This document shows positions 1 to 7,188 of a DNA stretch of 64,000 nt, piece by piece. The translations under genes and the position numbers were made by a program. Each line of letters opens with the position of its first letter. The stretch's first letter is position 1. The notes under the pieces are model-generated. The model had not been told where the DNA came from, did not search any database, and saw nothing but the letters and a program-made list of their open reading frames with translations. The DNA is taken from contig CALMPI010000010.1 in assembly GCA_937872175.1 (NCBI GenBank), positions 1 through 64,000 of the forward strand. The letters run 5' to 3'. This DNA is from an uncultured Flavobacteriales bacterium. Its GTDB lineage: Bacteria > Bacteroidota > Bacteroidia > Flavobacteriales_F > PHOS-HE28.

Positions 1-40
1 CCTCCTTGATGGGAGCAGCGAGCGATCGCTGCTCAGGAGG
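1..40. repeat. nested inverted repeat at window edge
   Basis: Arms at 13-21 and 26-34 are perfect complements around a 4-nt loop, and an outer pair (1-6 with 35-40) extends the structure. The left side is cut by the window edge, so the full extent is unknown. It could be a terminator for a gene to the left or the end of a repeat element. Confidence 0.5.
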
Positions 41-71
41 GGGCTTGACCGCGTGGCCAAACGCCCCAACA

Positions 72-107
72 CCGAGGGCCGCCCCGCGAACGCGAAGCGG
101 CCCTCGG
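72..107 (-). terminator. strong hairpin terminator after the S74 gene
   Basis: Perfect 11-bp GC-rich arms (72-82 and 97-107) enclose a 14-nt loop, 18 nt past the stop codon of the minus-strand gene ending at 126. There is no clear T-run on either side, so this may be a structural or bidirectional terminator. Confidence 0.65.
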
Positions 108-125
108 CAAGGATCCAGCACAACG

Positions 126-2345
126 TTACCGCCCCACCTTCACCGCCTTCTTCACCACGAAGCTGTCGTTGAGGAACAGCGTCACATGGTAGGTGCCGGG
201 CGCCAGGTCCGTGGTGGTCCAGTCGTGGGTGTAGGCACCCGCTTCACGCACGGCCTCCTCCAGCACCTCCAGCCGCTTGCCGCTGGCATCGCTCACCTCC
301 AGCCGCGTGCGGCCTGGTGTGGCCACCGTGTAGCGCAGCTGGGTGTGATCCGCCACCGGGTTGGGCACGATGAAAAGATCGGTGCGCAGGGCCTCTCCTG
401 CACCTGCGTTCGCATCGCCGAAGCCTTGGCGAAGGCGTGCCCCCGCCCCTGCCCCTGGGCTCATGCTGCGCCCATCCGTGCTGCCCTGGGCCGCGCAGCA
501 GGTGGCGAGGTCCTGTTGGAGGGTGCTGATCTCATCCTGTAGGGTATTGATGGTAGTTTGCTGGGCCTCCGTGATCCCTGCCAGTTCCTGTACAGCACTG
601 ATCAGGTAGGGGATGAAGCCCACATAGTTCACGGCCTTGTAGTCGAATGCGGCCGTGATCACATTACCCAAGCTGTCCCTTTGTTCGGGGAAGGTCACAT
701 CGGTCACGAGCTGCGGTAGCACCTGCTGGAGCTCCTGGGCCACAACCCCGGGTTGAACGCCTGTTGGCAGCTCGAACATGCGGAACTGGTTCGTGAGATA
801 TTCGAAGGTGCGCGGCTGAACCAGGTTGAGCGCATCCAAGCCTCCCTGCAACGGCTGCACATTCGTCTTGAACTGGGCATCGCTGTTCTGCCAAAGGCCA
901 CCCGGAATGAAGCCCTTGCCAGTTACATTCACCCGACCCTTGAAGAAGCCGGCCCAGTCCAAGGTGTAGTTCACCTCGCCCATCACACCATAGTCGGTAC
1001 CGGCATTCTCAGCAATGCCGTAAACCCCAACATTGTAGGTCACCGAGGGTGATCCACCAAGGACCGCTCGTCCGTACACCCCGGCATTCCATGTGGCAGT
1101 CCCTCCCGTCATGGACGCCTCACCAGTCAGGCCGCAGGTGCTATAGGTGGTGCCCCCAGTTTGGATAGATTCCCCACGTTGGCCATGATTGTGCAGGAAT
1201 AAGCCCGATTGGGTCACATCCAATTCCGCCTTGCTGCGTGAGCCGTAGTTCTGGTCTGTACCGTTGCGGCTGATCGACAACGTTCCGATACGATAGGTTC
1301 CGGAAGAGCCCGACACACCTGTGGTGATCTTGGCTCCGATGCACTCATCCGTTGCACCCTGTACGATGCACTGAAGGCCTATGATATCGTTGCTTGCCGG
1401 GGTATCGTCGAAGACATCGAGCTTGGCGATCGGCGTGCTCACCCCGATCCCGACGTTCTCGGCCGCATCCGGGCATGCATTGTTCGCCGCACCGACCGCG
1501 GTGATCACGTGGTTCGGCGATGTGCCGCTCATCGTCCATTCGCAATTGTCGGGCAGGTTGGCCAGGCTGCGCCAGTGCAGACGCCCGTCGTTGTCGGTCA
1601 CCACAAAGCGGTCCAGCTCCTGGTTCTCGTAGTCCGGCACCAGCCTGCGGATCATCACGGTGCGGTCCAACACGTCCAGCCGTTCATCTGGCGTGGCGCT
1701 CTGGCCGAACCAGTCGCCGATGCCCACGAACACCTCCGACCCGCTGTCGTGCGGATAGAGCTGCATGGCCTCCAGGCCCTCCATGGAGTTGCTGCCTGTG
1801 GGGTTGGAGCTGCTGTACTCCGAGGTGAAGATGAAGCGCATCCGATCACTGAGCCATGTGCCCGGGTTGTCGCTCCACTGCACAATGGCGTCAGTGTAGT
1901 CGTTCAGCTCACCGGATTCCGGCTCTTCAGGGTTGTCGTAGGTGTACTTCTGCCCGATGTACATCTGGTCGCTGTTACCCGTGAAGGTGACACCGTTGCG
2001 CATCCACGGCCGGTAGCCGATGCCCTGGAACCCGTTGGCCCCGGGCTCCGCCAAATGCAACCGGCTGAAGGGGCCCGGACCGTTGTCCCAGAAGTAGCTG
2101 CTGGGGCTGATGCCGACAAAGCCATCTGCGGGGGAAGTGAACGATTCGATACTGGAGACGTTCTCCTCATTCACGACCAGGCGAACCTTGTCGTAGGTGC
2201 GGATCGTCATCTCCTCGTCATCGGTCGTACCTAAAAAGTGTGTCCCGAAGGACGTACTGGCATTTCCAGTTATATGCCAATCAACCACTTGAGAGGTTCC
2301 GCTGATGGCCACCATCAGCGCACCTGCTAAACTTACCATTCTCAT
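126..2345 (-). CDS. secreted tail-fibre-like protein with S74 chaperone domain and T9SS sorting domain
   Basis: 739 residues. A signal peptide (residues 1 to about 20) is followed by a long extracellular region with a VGIG-type beta segment. An intramolecular chaperone (peptidase S74-like) domain runs from about 485 to 600, recognisable from the NSDAQFKTNV start and the GVVAQELQQVLPQLV motif. A short coiled coil (about 595-630) follows, then a C-terminal Por/T9SS sorting domain beginning VPNPVADH near 655. In phage tail fibres S74 domains assist trimer folding and may then be cleaved; here the T9SS tail predicts export to the cell surface. It lies 24 bp downstream of the secreted gene at 2370-3374, probably as one operon. 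A truncated paralogue lies at 4147-4815. GC is roughly 50-58 percent, lower than the flanking core genes. Confidence 0.85.
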   Translation of the reverse strand: MRMVSLAGALMVAISGTSQVVDWHITGNASTSFGTHFLGTTDDEEMTIRTYDKVRLVVNEENVSSIESFTSPADGFVGISPSSYFWDNGPGPFSRLHLAEPGANGFQGIGYRPWMRNGVTFTGNSDQMYIGQKYTYDNPEEPESGELNDYTDAIVQWSDNPGTWLSDRMRFIFTSEYSSSNPTGSNSMEGLEAMQLYPHDSGSEVFVGIGDWFGQSATPDERLDVLDRTVMIRRLVPDYENQELDRFVVTDNDGRLHWRSLANLPDNCEWTMSGTSPNHVITAVGAANNACPDAAENVGIGVSTPIAKLDVFDDTPASNDIIGLQCIVQGATDECIGAKITTGVSGSSGTYRIGTLSISRNGTDQNYGSRSKAELDVTQSGLFLHNHGQRGESIQTGGTTYSTCGLTGEASMTGGTATWNAGVYGRAVLGGSPSVTYNVGVYGIAENAGTDYGVMGEVNYTLDWAGFFKGRVNVTGKGFIPGGLWQNSDAQFKTNVQPLQGGLDALNLVQPRTFEYLTNQFRMFELPTGVQPGVVAQELQQVLPQLVTDVTFPEQRDSLGNVITAAFDYKAVNYVGFIPYLISAVQELAGITEAQQTTINTLQDEISTLQQDLATCCAAQGSTDGRSMSPGAGAGARLRQGFGDANAGAGEALRTDLFIVPNPVADHTQLRYTVATPGRTRLEVSDASGKRLEVLEEAVREAGAYTHDWTTTDLAPGTYHVTLFLNDSFVVKKAVKVGR

Positions 2346-2369
2346 GACGTGGGATATTCGCCCAACGCC

Positions 2370-3374
2370 CTAATCCACCTTCGTCCATTTCGCTGTTCCG
2401 CGCCAACCACCGCCAACGACCTCGACCACGTACGTTCCTGATGCCAGGATGTGTGTATCGATTGTCACCTGTGAACCTTGGTCAAGCACACGGGCGTCCA
2501 ACACTCGTCGACAATGGAGATCCCAAATGATCAAGCGATCAACATTCGGTACTCGATCCCAACGCACTGTCAATGAACCAGGTCGGGACCACACCGTGGG
2601 GTCCTGTGAGCTCGACTGGACCTCACCGAGCTCCTCAACCACGATTGCGTCGAAGTAGTAGTAGGCGTGGTCATACCCGAAGTTCCCCGTCACCGGCAGC
2701 ACTTCGGTTCCGGCGTTGTCAGTGAAGGAGCCGATCACCATGAACCGCTCACCACCGGCAGCAACGATCGTATCCTCCACATGCATCCAGTCGTCCTCAT
2801 CGATGTAATAGCCCGGTTCGTAGAACAGCGCTTGTGGTACCACAGGTAAGGCGCCAGGGATGGGCACCGTGGGATCGAACACTGTGTCCACGGAGAAAAA
2901 AGTCCCGATCGTACTCACGGCTTGTTGGCTGCAATCAGGCAAGGAAATCTCCATGGCCACGCGGTACGCATGCCCTGCTTGAAGGCTTTGTGTGAGCCCG
3001 ACCTCCATATAGTCCTTAAGCTCCGACAGGTTCTTCCGGAGGTATGCTCCGGCAAAGCGGTTGCCGTGAAAGGGAGCTTGGTAGCAGATCAGCCCAATGG
3101 ATTCGGTGGTATCCATGTACACGCCACACGGGCTATCGTCCATGTTGTAGATGTCCGGGGTGGCGTAGTTGGCGCTGAACCAAGGTGGGGCTACTAGGAT
3201 GGGGTTGTTGGCGGTGGTGCAGTATGCGGTGTCCTCGAACGACCAATTGGGTACCAGATTTTGAGCGTACCCGATCCCCGCCGGGGACCAAAGCGAAACG
3301 GACAGGCCCGCACGCAGCGCGAAGGTGACGACCGCGCGCGGGCTGGTGAACCAAGGGCTGTTGAGCAGGTTCAT
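2370..3374 (-). CDS. secreted NxSFE-type protein with probable T9SS C-terminal domain
   Basis: 334 residues from the ATG at 3374; the frame is open upstream, but only this start gives a signal peptide (MNLLNSPWF then a hydrophobic stretch ending YAQN). The mature protein begins NLVPNWSFEDT, the N-terminal signature of a large family of Bacteroidota surface proteins with a galactose-binding-like fold. The last about 75 residues resemble a degenerate T9SS type A sorting domain ending GTYVVEVVGGG...WTKVD. Function unknown; surface exposure is inferred. It is the first gene of a two-gene unit with the S74 gene downstream and is a diverged paralogue of 4893-5915. GC is near 50 percent by hand count of sample lines. 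Confidence 0.75.
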   Translation of the reverse strand: MNLLNSPWFTSPRAVVTFALRAGLSVSLWSPAGIGYAQNLVPNWSFEDTAYCTTANNPILVAPPWFSANYATPDIYNMDDSPCGVYMDTTESIGLICYQAPFHGNRFAGAYLRKNLSELKDYMEVGLTQSLQAGHAYRVAMEISLPDCSQQAVSTIGTFFSVDTVFDPTVPIPGALPVVPQALFYEPGYYIDEDDWMHVEDTIVAAGGERFMVIGSFTDNAGTEVLPVTGNFGYDHAYYYFDAIVVEELGEVQSSSQDPTVWSRPGSLTVRWDRVPNVDRLIIWDLHCRRVLDARVLDQGSQVTIDTHILASGTYVVEVVGGGWRGTAKWTKVD

Positions 3375-3519
3375 GTTCTTCGCCTTCAATTCTCCTCCGC
3401 CCCTTTCGGCACAGCAAGGACATGCCCGACCCTTGGTCGCGCTGCCTTCGCGCACAGCACCTGGTGCTGCGGGTGCTCACCGCCGCGAGCCGGCGTGCGG
3501 CTGTTCCGGCTCGGGTCGG

Positions 3520-3527
3520 TACTTTTG
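3520..3527 (+). promoter_or_regulatory. TAnnTTTG promoter box upstream of candidate sRNA
   Basis: TACTTTTG matches the Bacteroidota -7 consensus. The following 18 nt are nearly identical to those after the TATCTTTG box at 6061. No TTG is seen at the -33 position. Confidence 0.45.
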
Positions 3528-3612
3528 TGCTAGCTCGTGTTCATGTTCCTATGCCTTAGGGGGTGAATGTTGAGCGACCAGAGCCCTCGGTGTTTGCGCG
3601 CCGGGGGCTTCT
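3528..3612 (+). ncRNA. candidate small RNA, copy 1
   Basis: About 85 nt lie between a promoter-like box and a hairpin terminator, with no open frame of note. The 5' end (GTGCTAGCTCGTGTTCAT) and the terminator are conserved in the second copy at 6069-6149, while the middle has diverged. Conservation of the two ends suggests a transcript rather than chance. A short leader peptide or a repeat remnant is the alternative. Confidence 0.35.
3582..3609 (+). terminator. hairpin terminator, copy 1
   Basis: Arms 3582-3590 (AGCCCTCGG) and 3601-3609 (CCGGGGGCT) form a 9-bp stem with one G-U pair and a 10-nt loop, followed by TCTTCC. The same stem is found at 6121-6148. Confidence 0.5.
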
Positions 3613-3660
3613 TCCATCAACAATTGGTGGGGTTACCTTGGTAGGTCCCAGGCTTGTCGG

Positions 3661-3772
3661 CCTCCAGCCTCCAGCCTCCAGCCTCCAGCCTCCAGCCGCC
3701 AGCCTCCAGCCTCCAGCCTCCAGCCGCCAGCCAAAAGCCGAAGGCCGCCAGCCTCCGGCCACAGGCGGCCAA
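3661..3772. repeat. heptamer tandem array, CCTCCAG units
   Basis: Sixteen consecutive 7-bp units. Nine read CCTCCAG, two read CCGCCAG within the regular part, and the last six (3731-3772) are degenerate but keep the 7-bp register. On the minus strand the unit is GGCTGGA, fitting the GGC-N4 pattern of the other heptamer elements here. The degenerate end (cctccgg, ccacagg) matches the end of the array at 6204-6287. Confidence 0.9.
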
Positions 3773-3876
3773 TCCCATCCATGCAGCCCGCCATGCGGTC
3801 TGCGACCATCCTGATCGGAAGTAGTTGCTGCATGGCGGAACCAATGTAATTCAAGATCGACGCTTTGGTGCATGCT

Positions 3877-3899
3877 GTTGAAAAGTTGCGGTTTTCAAC
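3877..3899. other. hairpin
   Basis: Perfect 8-bp arms GTTGAAAA (3877-3884) and TTTTCAAC (3892-3899) with a 7-nt loop. It lies in the gene-free interval, with no gene close enough to assign a role. Confidence 0.5.
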
Positions 3900-4017
3900 G
3901 GTGCTAGGTTTACTAGCAGAAGGACCATGACCAGCACGGTCTTTTGTTCACCAATTCCCGCAGACCCCTGTGATCGCGGTTCGTTGAACTTTGGAATGAT
4001 CCGCAGGAGAGCGCCCG

Positions 4018-4161
4018 TGGATCAGGGGGAGCGCGACGCATCCCTTCGTGTTGCTCGCGATGACGTTGAGGAGGGAGATCACCACTCATCCCTTCGGTCT
4101 GCTCGCGACGACGATGAGGAAGGAGATCGTCGCGCATTCCGTCGTACTACACAGGATGACG
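4018..4161 (-). repeat. array of three 48-bp dispersed-type repeats
   Basis: On the minus strand the units 4161-4114, 4113-4066 and 4065-4018 each begin CGTCAT or CGTCGT and end in a CTCC-rich tail. Units two and three share CGCGAGCA...CGAAGGGATG. The pattern resembles the CGTCATTGCGAG-type dispersed repeats familiar from many bacterial genomes (from memory, not searched). The first unit forms the last codons and stop of the truncated gene 4147-4815. Confidence 0.8.
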
Positions 4162-4815
4162 GTTCGAAGTCCCGATGCCCACGTGGACCTCTTCCGGCGT
4201 CACCGGATACAGCCGCATGCCTTCCAAACCTTCTTCGCTGTAGGCCCCGGAAGCGCTGGAGCTGCTGTAGCCGCTGGTGAACAGGAAGCGCAAGCGGTCC
4301 GGGCCGTACCAGGTGGCCGGGTTGTCGCTCCAGTGGATCACCATGTCCGTCTTGTCCGCCGCCCTGGCCTTCTGCCCCACGTAGCTGTGGTCGCTGTTGC
4401 CCGTGAGCGTCATGCCCACGTTCATCCAGGGCCGGTCGCTGCTGGTCTGGGCGTTGTTGGTGGCCGCAGCCAGGTGCAGCAGGCTGTACGGCCCGTTGGC
4501 CCCGCTCAGGAAGTTGGCGATGTCCGGGCTCAGCAACATCCACCCGTTGGCCGTCTTGGCCCCGAAGCTGGAGTTCACCACGTAGTTCTCCGTCGGGTTC
4601 AGTTCCACCCGTTGGATCGTGTCCGTCCAGAACTCGATCTCGTGGTTGTTGTTGTGCATCACCTTCAAGGGGACGGTGCTGTTCCCATCACATCCGACGT
4701 AGGAGGTTCCGAGAGTTATGTTATTGTCGGTTTCCGTGATCTGCGCTGGGGCTGAGGTCAAGCCACACGCGAGCACCAGGCCAATGGCCATGGTTGTTGT
4801 AGCGATCGTTCTCAT
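4147..4815 (-). CDS. truncated S74-family paralogue (probable gene remnant)
   Basis: 222 residues with a signal peptide (residues 1-25, cleavage after APAQ). Residues from about 130 on match the protein at 126-2345 closely: SYVGQK, IHWSDNPATW, RLRFLFTSGYSSS, EEGLEGMRLYP and VGIG occur in the same order. After VGIGTSNRHPV the frame stops; the last codons lie inside the 48-bp repeat array. The S74 chaperone, coiled coil and T9SS tail present in the paralogue are all missing, so the product would lack its folding and sorting parts. The ATG directly abuts a 9-bp hairpin (4816-4846). Most likely a decaying duplicate, although the frame itself is intact. Confidence 0.75.
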   Translation of the reverse strand: MRTIATTTMAIGLVLACGLTSAPAQITETDNNITLGTSYVGCDGNSTVPLKVMHNNNHEIEFWTDTIQRVELNPTENYVVNSSFGAKTANGWMLLSPDIANFLSGANGPYSLLHLAAATNNAQTSSDRPWMNVGMTLTGNSDHSYVGQKARAADKTDMVIHWSDNPATWYGPDRLRFLFTSGYSSSSASGAYSEEGLEGMRLYPVTPEEVHVGIGTSNRHPV

Positions 4816-4846
4816 GGTCTTTCGAGGTTATTTCATCCGAAAGACC
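4816..4846 (-). promoter_or_regulatory. hairpin abutting the start codon of the truncated S74 gene
   Basis: Perfect 9-bp arms GGTCTTTCG (4816-4824) and CGAAAGACC (4838-4846) with a 13-nt loop. On the minus strand the stem ends at the base before the ATG. It could terminate the upstream gene or block ribosome loading. Confidence 0.55.
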
Positions 4847-4892
4847 GGGTCAGGTTCATCCTCAGGCACCCAGTCGGTGCTGTGGATTGATG

Positions 4893-5915
4893 CTACTCGA
4901 TCAACACGAACTTCAATGTCCGACGACCTCCCGTCCCTGCCGCCATCAAGAAATAACATCCTCGGGCCCAGGTCCTCACATTCACACGGAGCGATTCGCC
5001 TGTCGGCTTTCCATGCCAGTGCACGCGCCCCGTCCCATCGACCACCATCACCTCCTCTTCGGTGGTGAGGCCACCGACCTCGATCGCTCCACTTGCCGGG
5101 TTCGGGTAGACCGAGATCGGCTCCATGACCAGCCCATCGATCCCTTGGGCCATGGGACAGCCTTCAGGATCCACGGATAAACAGAGCTGGTCTACGTAGG
5201 TATACGCCCGGTAGAGGAACGCTGTAGAGTCCTGCGTGATGATGGTGTCCGCCTCAGCGATGGCGTTGGAGAAGTGGTTGCCCAGAATGATGTAGCGGTA
5301 CGCACTATCGGCAACGAAGGACCCGCTTACCAGCAACCAGTTGGCCGTATCGCCCATCACCTGGTCGTGGTAGACCTGTGCCTGGTTGCGCAAGGGCCAT
5401 GAAGGGTCGTCGTTCTCCCACTCCTGCGCATCCATGGTGAAGAGGGCCCCAAAATGACTCGAAGCCAGCATGGGCCATTCTGTTCCACCGGCCGCTGCGT
5501 TGATGTAGAAACTGAGGTAGTAGGTCGTCCCGATCTCCAATGGATCGACCAGGTCCGCGCCGATCATCTCATGCCAAAGGTTGCTTCCTTGGAAGTAGGT
5601 CCACATTCCTGAGTATGCATCGCCATCGATTGGCTCTTGCCAGCCAAACCAGTTGAGCGGTACGCCTCCCGCATGGCCAAAGGGCTTACAGCGAGTGAAG
5701 TAATCTGGTGATCCGTTCACCTTGAACCATCCGGATGGTCGTTGCCCCGGCTCATACCCAATGGGCGACTGAGGGCACGTATCCACCAACTCAAAGCTGG
5801 GGTTGAAGATCAGGTTCTGCGCTTCGCAGCGGAGAGCCGCAACGAACCCCAGGCAGCCGAGCAACAGGCCAAGGCGTGCGCCCGGCCACCTGAGGTTCAT
5901 CGCGGGGGAGGTCAT
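4893..5915 (-). CDS. secreted NxSFE-type protein with T9SS sorting domain
   Basis: 340 residues from the ATG at 5915 (an alternative ATG at 5900 also keeps the signal peptide, cleavage after RCEA). The mature N-terminus NLIFNPSFELVDTCP carries the NPSFE signature shared with 2370-3374, and a central galactose-binding-like region follows. The C-terminal T9SS type A domain starts near ISVYPNPASG and ends LKFVLIE. A surface role is inferred and no enzyme motif is seen. It sits upstream of the truncated S74 gene, mirroring the gene pair at 126-3374, with a 77-bp gap instead of 24 bp. Confidence 0.8.
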   Translation of the reverse strand: MTSPAMNLRWPGARLGLLLGCLGFVAALRCEAQNLIFNPSFELVDTCPQSPIGYEPGQRPSGWFKVNGSPDYFTRCKPFGHAGGVPLNWFGWQEPIDGDAYSGMWTYFQGSNLWHEMIGADLVDPLEIGTTYYLSFYINAAAGGTEWPMLASSHFGALFTMDAQEWENDDPSWPLRNQAQVYHDQVMGDTANWLLVSGSFVADSAYRYIILGNHFSNAIAEADTIITQDSTAFLYRAYTYVDQLCLSVDPEGCPMAQGIDGLVMEPISVYPNPASGAIEVGGLTTEEEVMVVDGTGRVHWHGKPTGESLRVNVRTWARGCYFLMAAGTGGRRTLKFVLIE

Positions 5916-6060
5916 CGTTCGTTCGTGTTGACCGGGGTAGCAGGCCCGGTCCTCTTCCGCTATGTTCAAGCCCTTGTCCGTCGCGGGTTGCGGCAAGGCT
6001 CCGCTGGTAGACCGTGTCTGCACGGCCTGGCGCTGCCTGGTCGGCTCAGCGGGTGCACCC

Positions 6061-6068
6061 TATCTTTG
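6061..6068 (+). promoter_or_regulatory. TAnnTTTG promoter box, copy 2
   Basis: TATCTTTG is followed by TGCTAGCTCCTGTTCATCTTC, nearly identical to the sequence after the box at 3520. Confidence 0.5.
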
Positions 6069-6149
6069 TGCTAGCTCCTGTTCATCTTCTTTCGCGAGTT
6101 GGTGGGACAAGAGTGACCAAAGCCCTCGGTGTTCACGCGCCGGGGGCTT
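6069..6149 (+). ncRNA. candidate small RNA, copy 2
   Basis: About 80 nt between a promoter-like box and a hairpin (6121-6148), paralogous to 3528-3612. The conserved parts are the first 20 nt and the terminator stem; the middle differs. No family match is claimed. Confidence 0.35.
6121..6148 (+). terminator. hairpin terminator, copy 2
   Basis: A 9-bp stem AGCCCTCGG/CCGGGGGCT with a 10-nt loop (6130-6139), followed by TCCTCATT. The stem is identical to 3582-3609. Confidence 0.5.
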
Positions 6150-6203
6150 CCTCATTGCGGCAGTGGCGGAGCCACTTACCTTCATTGGTCCATGTTGTGT
6201 CGG

Positions 6204-6287
6204 CCTCCAGCCTCCAGCCTCCAGCCTCCAGCCTCCAGCCTCCAGCCTCCAGCCGCAGGCTGCCAGCTTCCGGCCACAAGCTGTCCA
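6204..6287. repeat. heptamer tandem array, CCTCCAG units, copy 2
   Basis: Seven exact CCTCCAG units (6204-6252) are followed by five degenerate units in register (ccgcagg, ctgccag, cttccgg, ccacaag, ctgtcca). The final units correspond to those ending the array at 3661-3772. Confidence 0.9.
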
Positions 6288-6311
6288 CGTGCAGCGCACG
6301 CCAATAGTGGC

Positions 6312-6329
6312 GATCCGTGTGGTCCGTGT
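6312..6329. repeat. two-unit 9-bp repeat
   Basis: GATCCGTGT is followed directly by GGTCCGTGT, and then TCACT. This is a short tandem of the same general style as the 7- and 8-bp elements, too short to interpret alone. Confidence 0.4.
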
Positions 6330-6580
6330 TCACTGGGGTATGCTTCACGGCAGGCATGGCAGGTCGAAAATAGTCGACGACGAGCCAGGTGGTGCTGCTG
6401 GTTGAAAAATTCATGTGGGCTTCACGCCATAGGGCAATTGCGTTCCCCTCCGCTCAGGGAGACTGCCACGGCGCGCCGCACACCACCCCGCTCAACGCCT
6501 CGCCGTGACGGTTTGGAGGTGCTCTGTGCCCTCCGCTTCAATGAGGCGACGCCGGCCCCGGATCGATCCGCCCTTCCTCC

Positions 6581-7117
6581 TCAACCGCCCCCACCGCTCC
6601 GATACAGATCGACCAACCCCTCCGGCGTGCGGATGGTCATCGTGCGCTCCTCCATGTCGAGGTCCACGATCATCTCCTCGACGAGGGGCACCATCACCTC
6701 CTGCTCGCCGTGCAGGATCACCAGCACGGGGTTGCGGTCGGTGCCTTCGATGGCGGTGACCTCACCGAGGTCGCCATGCACTTCGTCGCGCACCACCAGG
6801 CCGATGAACTCATCGGGGTCCCAGCTCTCGTCGCTGCCGTCGCTCAGCAGCCCCGGCGGGGCGTACAGGTCGCGCCCCACCAGGATGGCTGCGCTCTGCG
6901 GATCGTGGAAGTCGTCGAACTTCACCAGCACATCGCGCCCCTTCTCGCGCAGGTCAGTGAAGAAGAAGGGCACCTTCTGGCCCTCGATGTCCACGAAGAG
7001 GGAGCCGGCGTGGACCAGGTCGTCCGGGTCGCAGCCCTCCAGGTGCACGGTGAGGTCGCCCTGGTGGCCCCAGGGTTTGCCCAGTTTGCCGATGCGGTGC
7101 AGGCTCTCGAGGTCCAT
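6581..7117 (-). CDS. rimM: ribosome maturation factor RimM
   Basis: 178 residues, the usual RimM length. The N-terminal beta-barrel opens with LHRIGKLGKPWGHQGDLTV, matching the family's G-x-hGhkG-x-hkV pattern, and the PRC-barrel-like second half contains DEFIGLVVRDEVHGDLGEV and MVPLVEEMIVDLDMEERTM. RimM binds ribosomal protein S19 and helps mature the 16S 3' head domain of the 30S subunit in the cytoplasm. It lies downstream of rpsP, the conserved order in many bacteria, but a 13-bp hairpin separates the two genes and may reduce rimM expression. Confidence 0.93.
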   Translation of the reverse strand: MDLESLHRIGKLGKPWGHQGDLTVHLEGCDPDDLVHAGSLFVDIEGQKVPFFFTDLREKGRDVLVKFDDFHDPQSAAILVGRDLYAPPGLLSDGSDESWDPDEFIGLVVRDEVHGDLGEVTAIEGTDRNPVLVILHGEQEVMVPLVEEMIVDLDMEERTMTIRTPEGLVDLYRSGGGG

Positions 7118-7140
7118 GCCCGAAGGTAGGGGCGGAAAAG

Positions 7141-7172
7141 GAACGGCCCGCGAGGTGGGTCGCGGGCCGTTC
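7141..7172 (-). terminator. 13-bp hairpin between rpsP and rimM (attenuator or partial terminator)
   Basis: Arms 7141-7153 and 7160-7172 are perfect complements around a 6-nt loop. On the minus strand the stem is followed by CCTTTTCC. It lies 16 nt after the rpsP stop and 23 nt before rimM, so it can act as a terminator that is partly read through. Confidence 0.65.
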
Positions 7173-7188
7173 TCCAGTGCGTGGTCGC

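Larger units (their letters stand above)
3375..4146. other. gene-free interval 1: candidate sRNA, heptamer array, hairpin and 48-bp repeats
   Basis: No convincing protein gene. In order it holds the leader of the 2370-3374 gene, a plus-strand promoter-like box (3520), a candidate small RNA with terminator (to about 3610), a heptamer array (3661-3772), a hairpin (3877-3899) and most of the 48-bp repeat array (4018-4161). The stretch 3480-3772 is similar, in the same order, to 6040-6287. Confidence 0.7.
5916..6580. other. gene-free interval 2: candidate sRNA, heptamer array and 9-bp repeat
   Basis: No supported protein gene. It holds a promoter-like box (6061), a candidate sRNA and terminator (to 6149), a heptamer array (6204-6287) and a two-unit 9-bp repeat (6312-6329). 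Nothing recognisable was seen from 6340 to 6580, downstream of rimM. Confidence 0.65.

Noticed and set aside
3661-3772. CRISPR array
   Set aside because: Units are 7 bp with no spacers; no cas genes are in the window.
4147-4815. Complete independent small secreted protein
   Set aside because: It matches only the N-terminal third of the neighbouring 739-residue protein and its end lies in a repeat, so truncation is the better reading.
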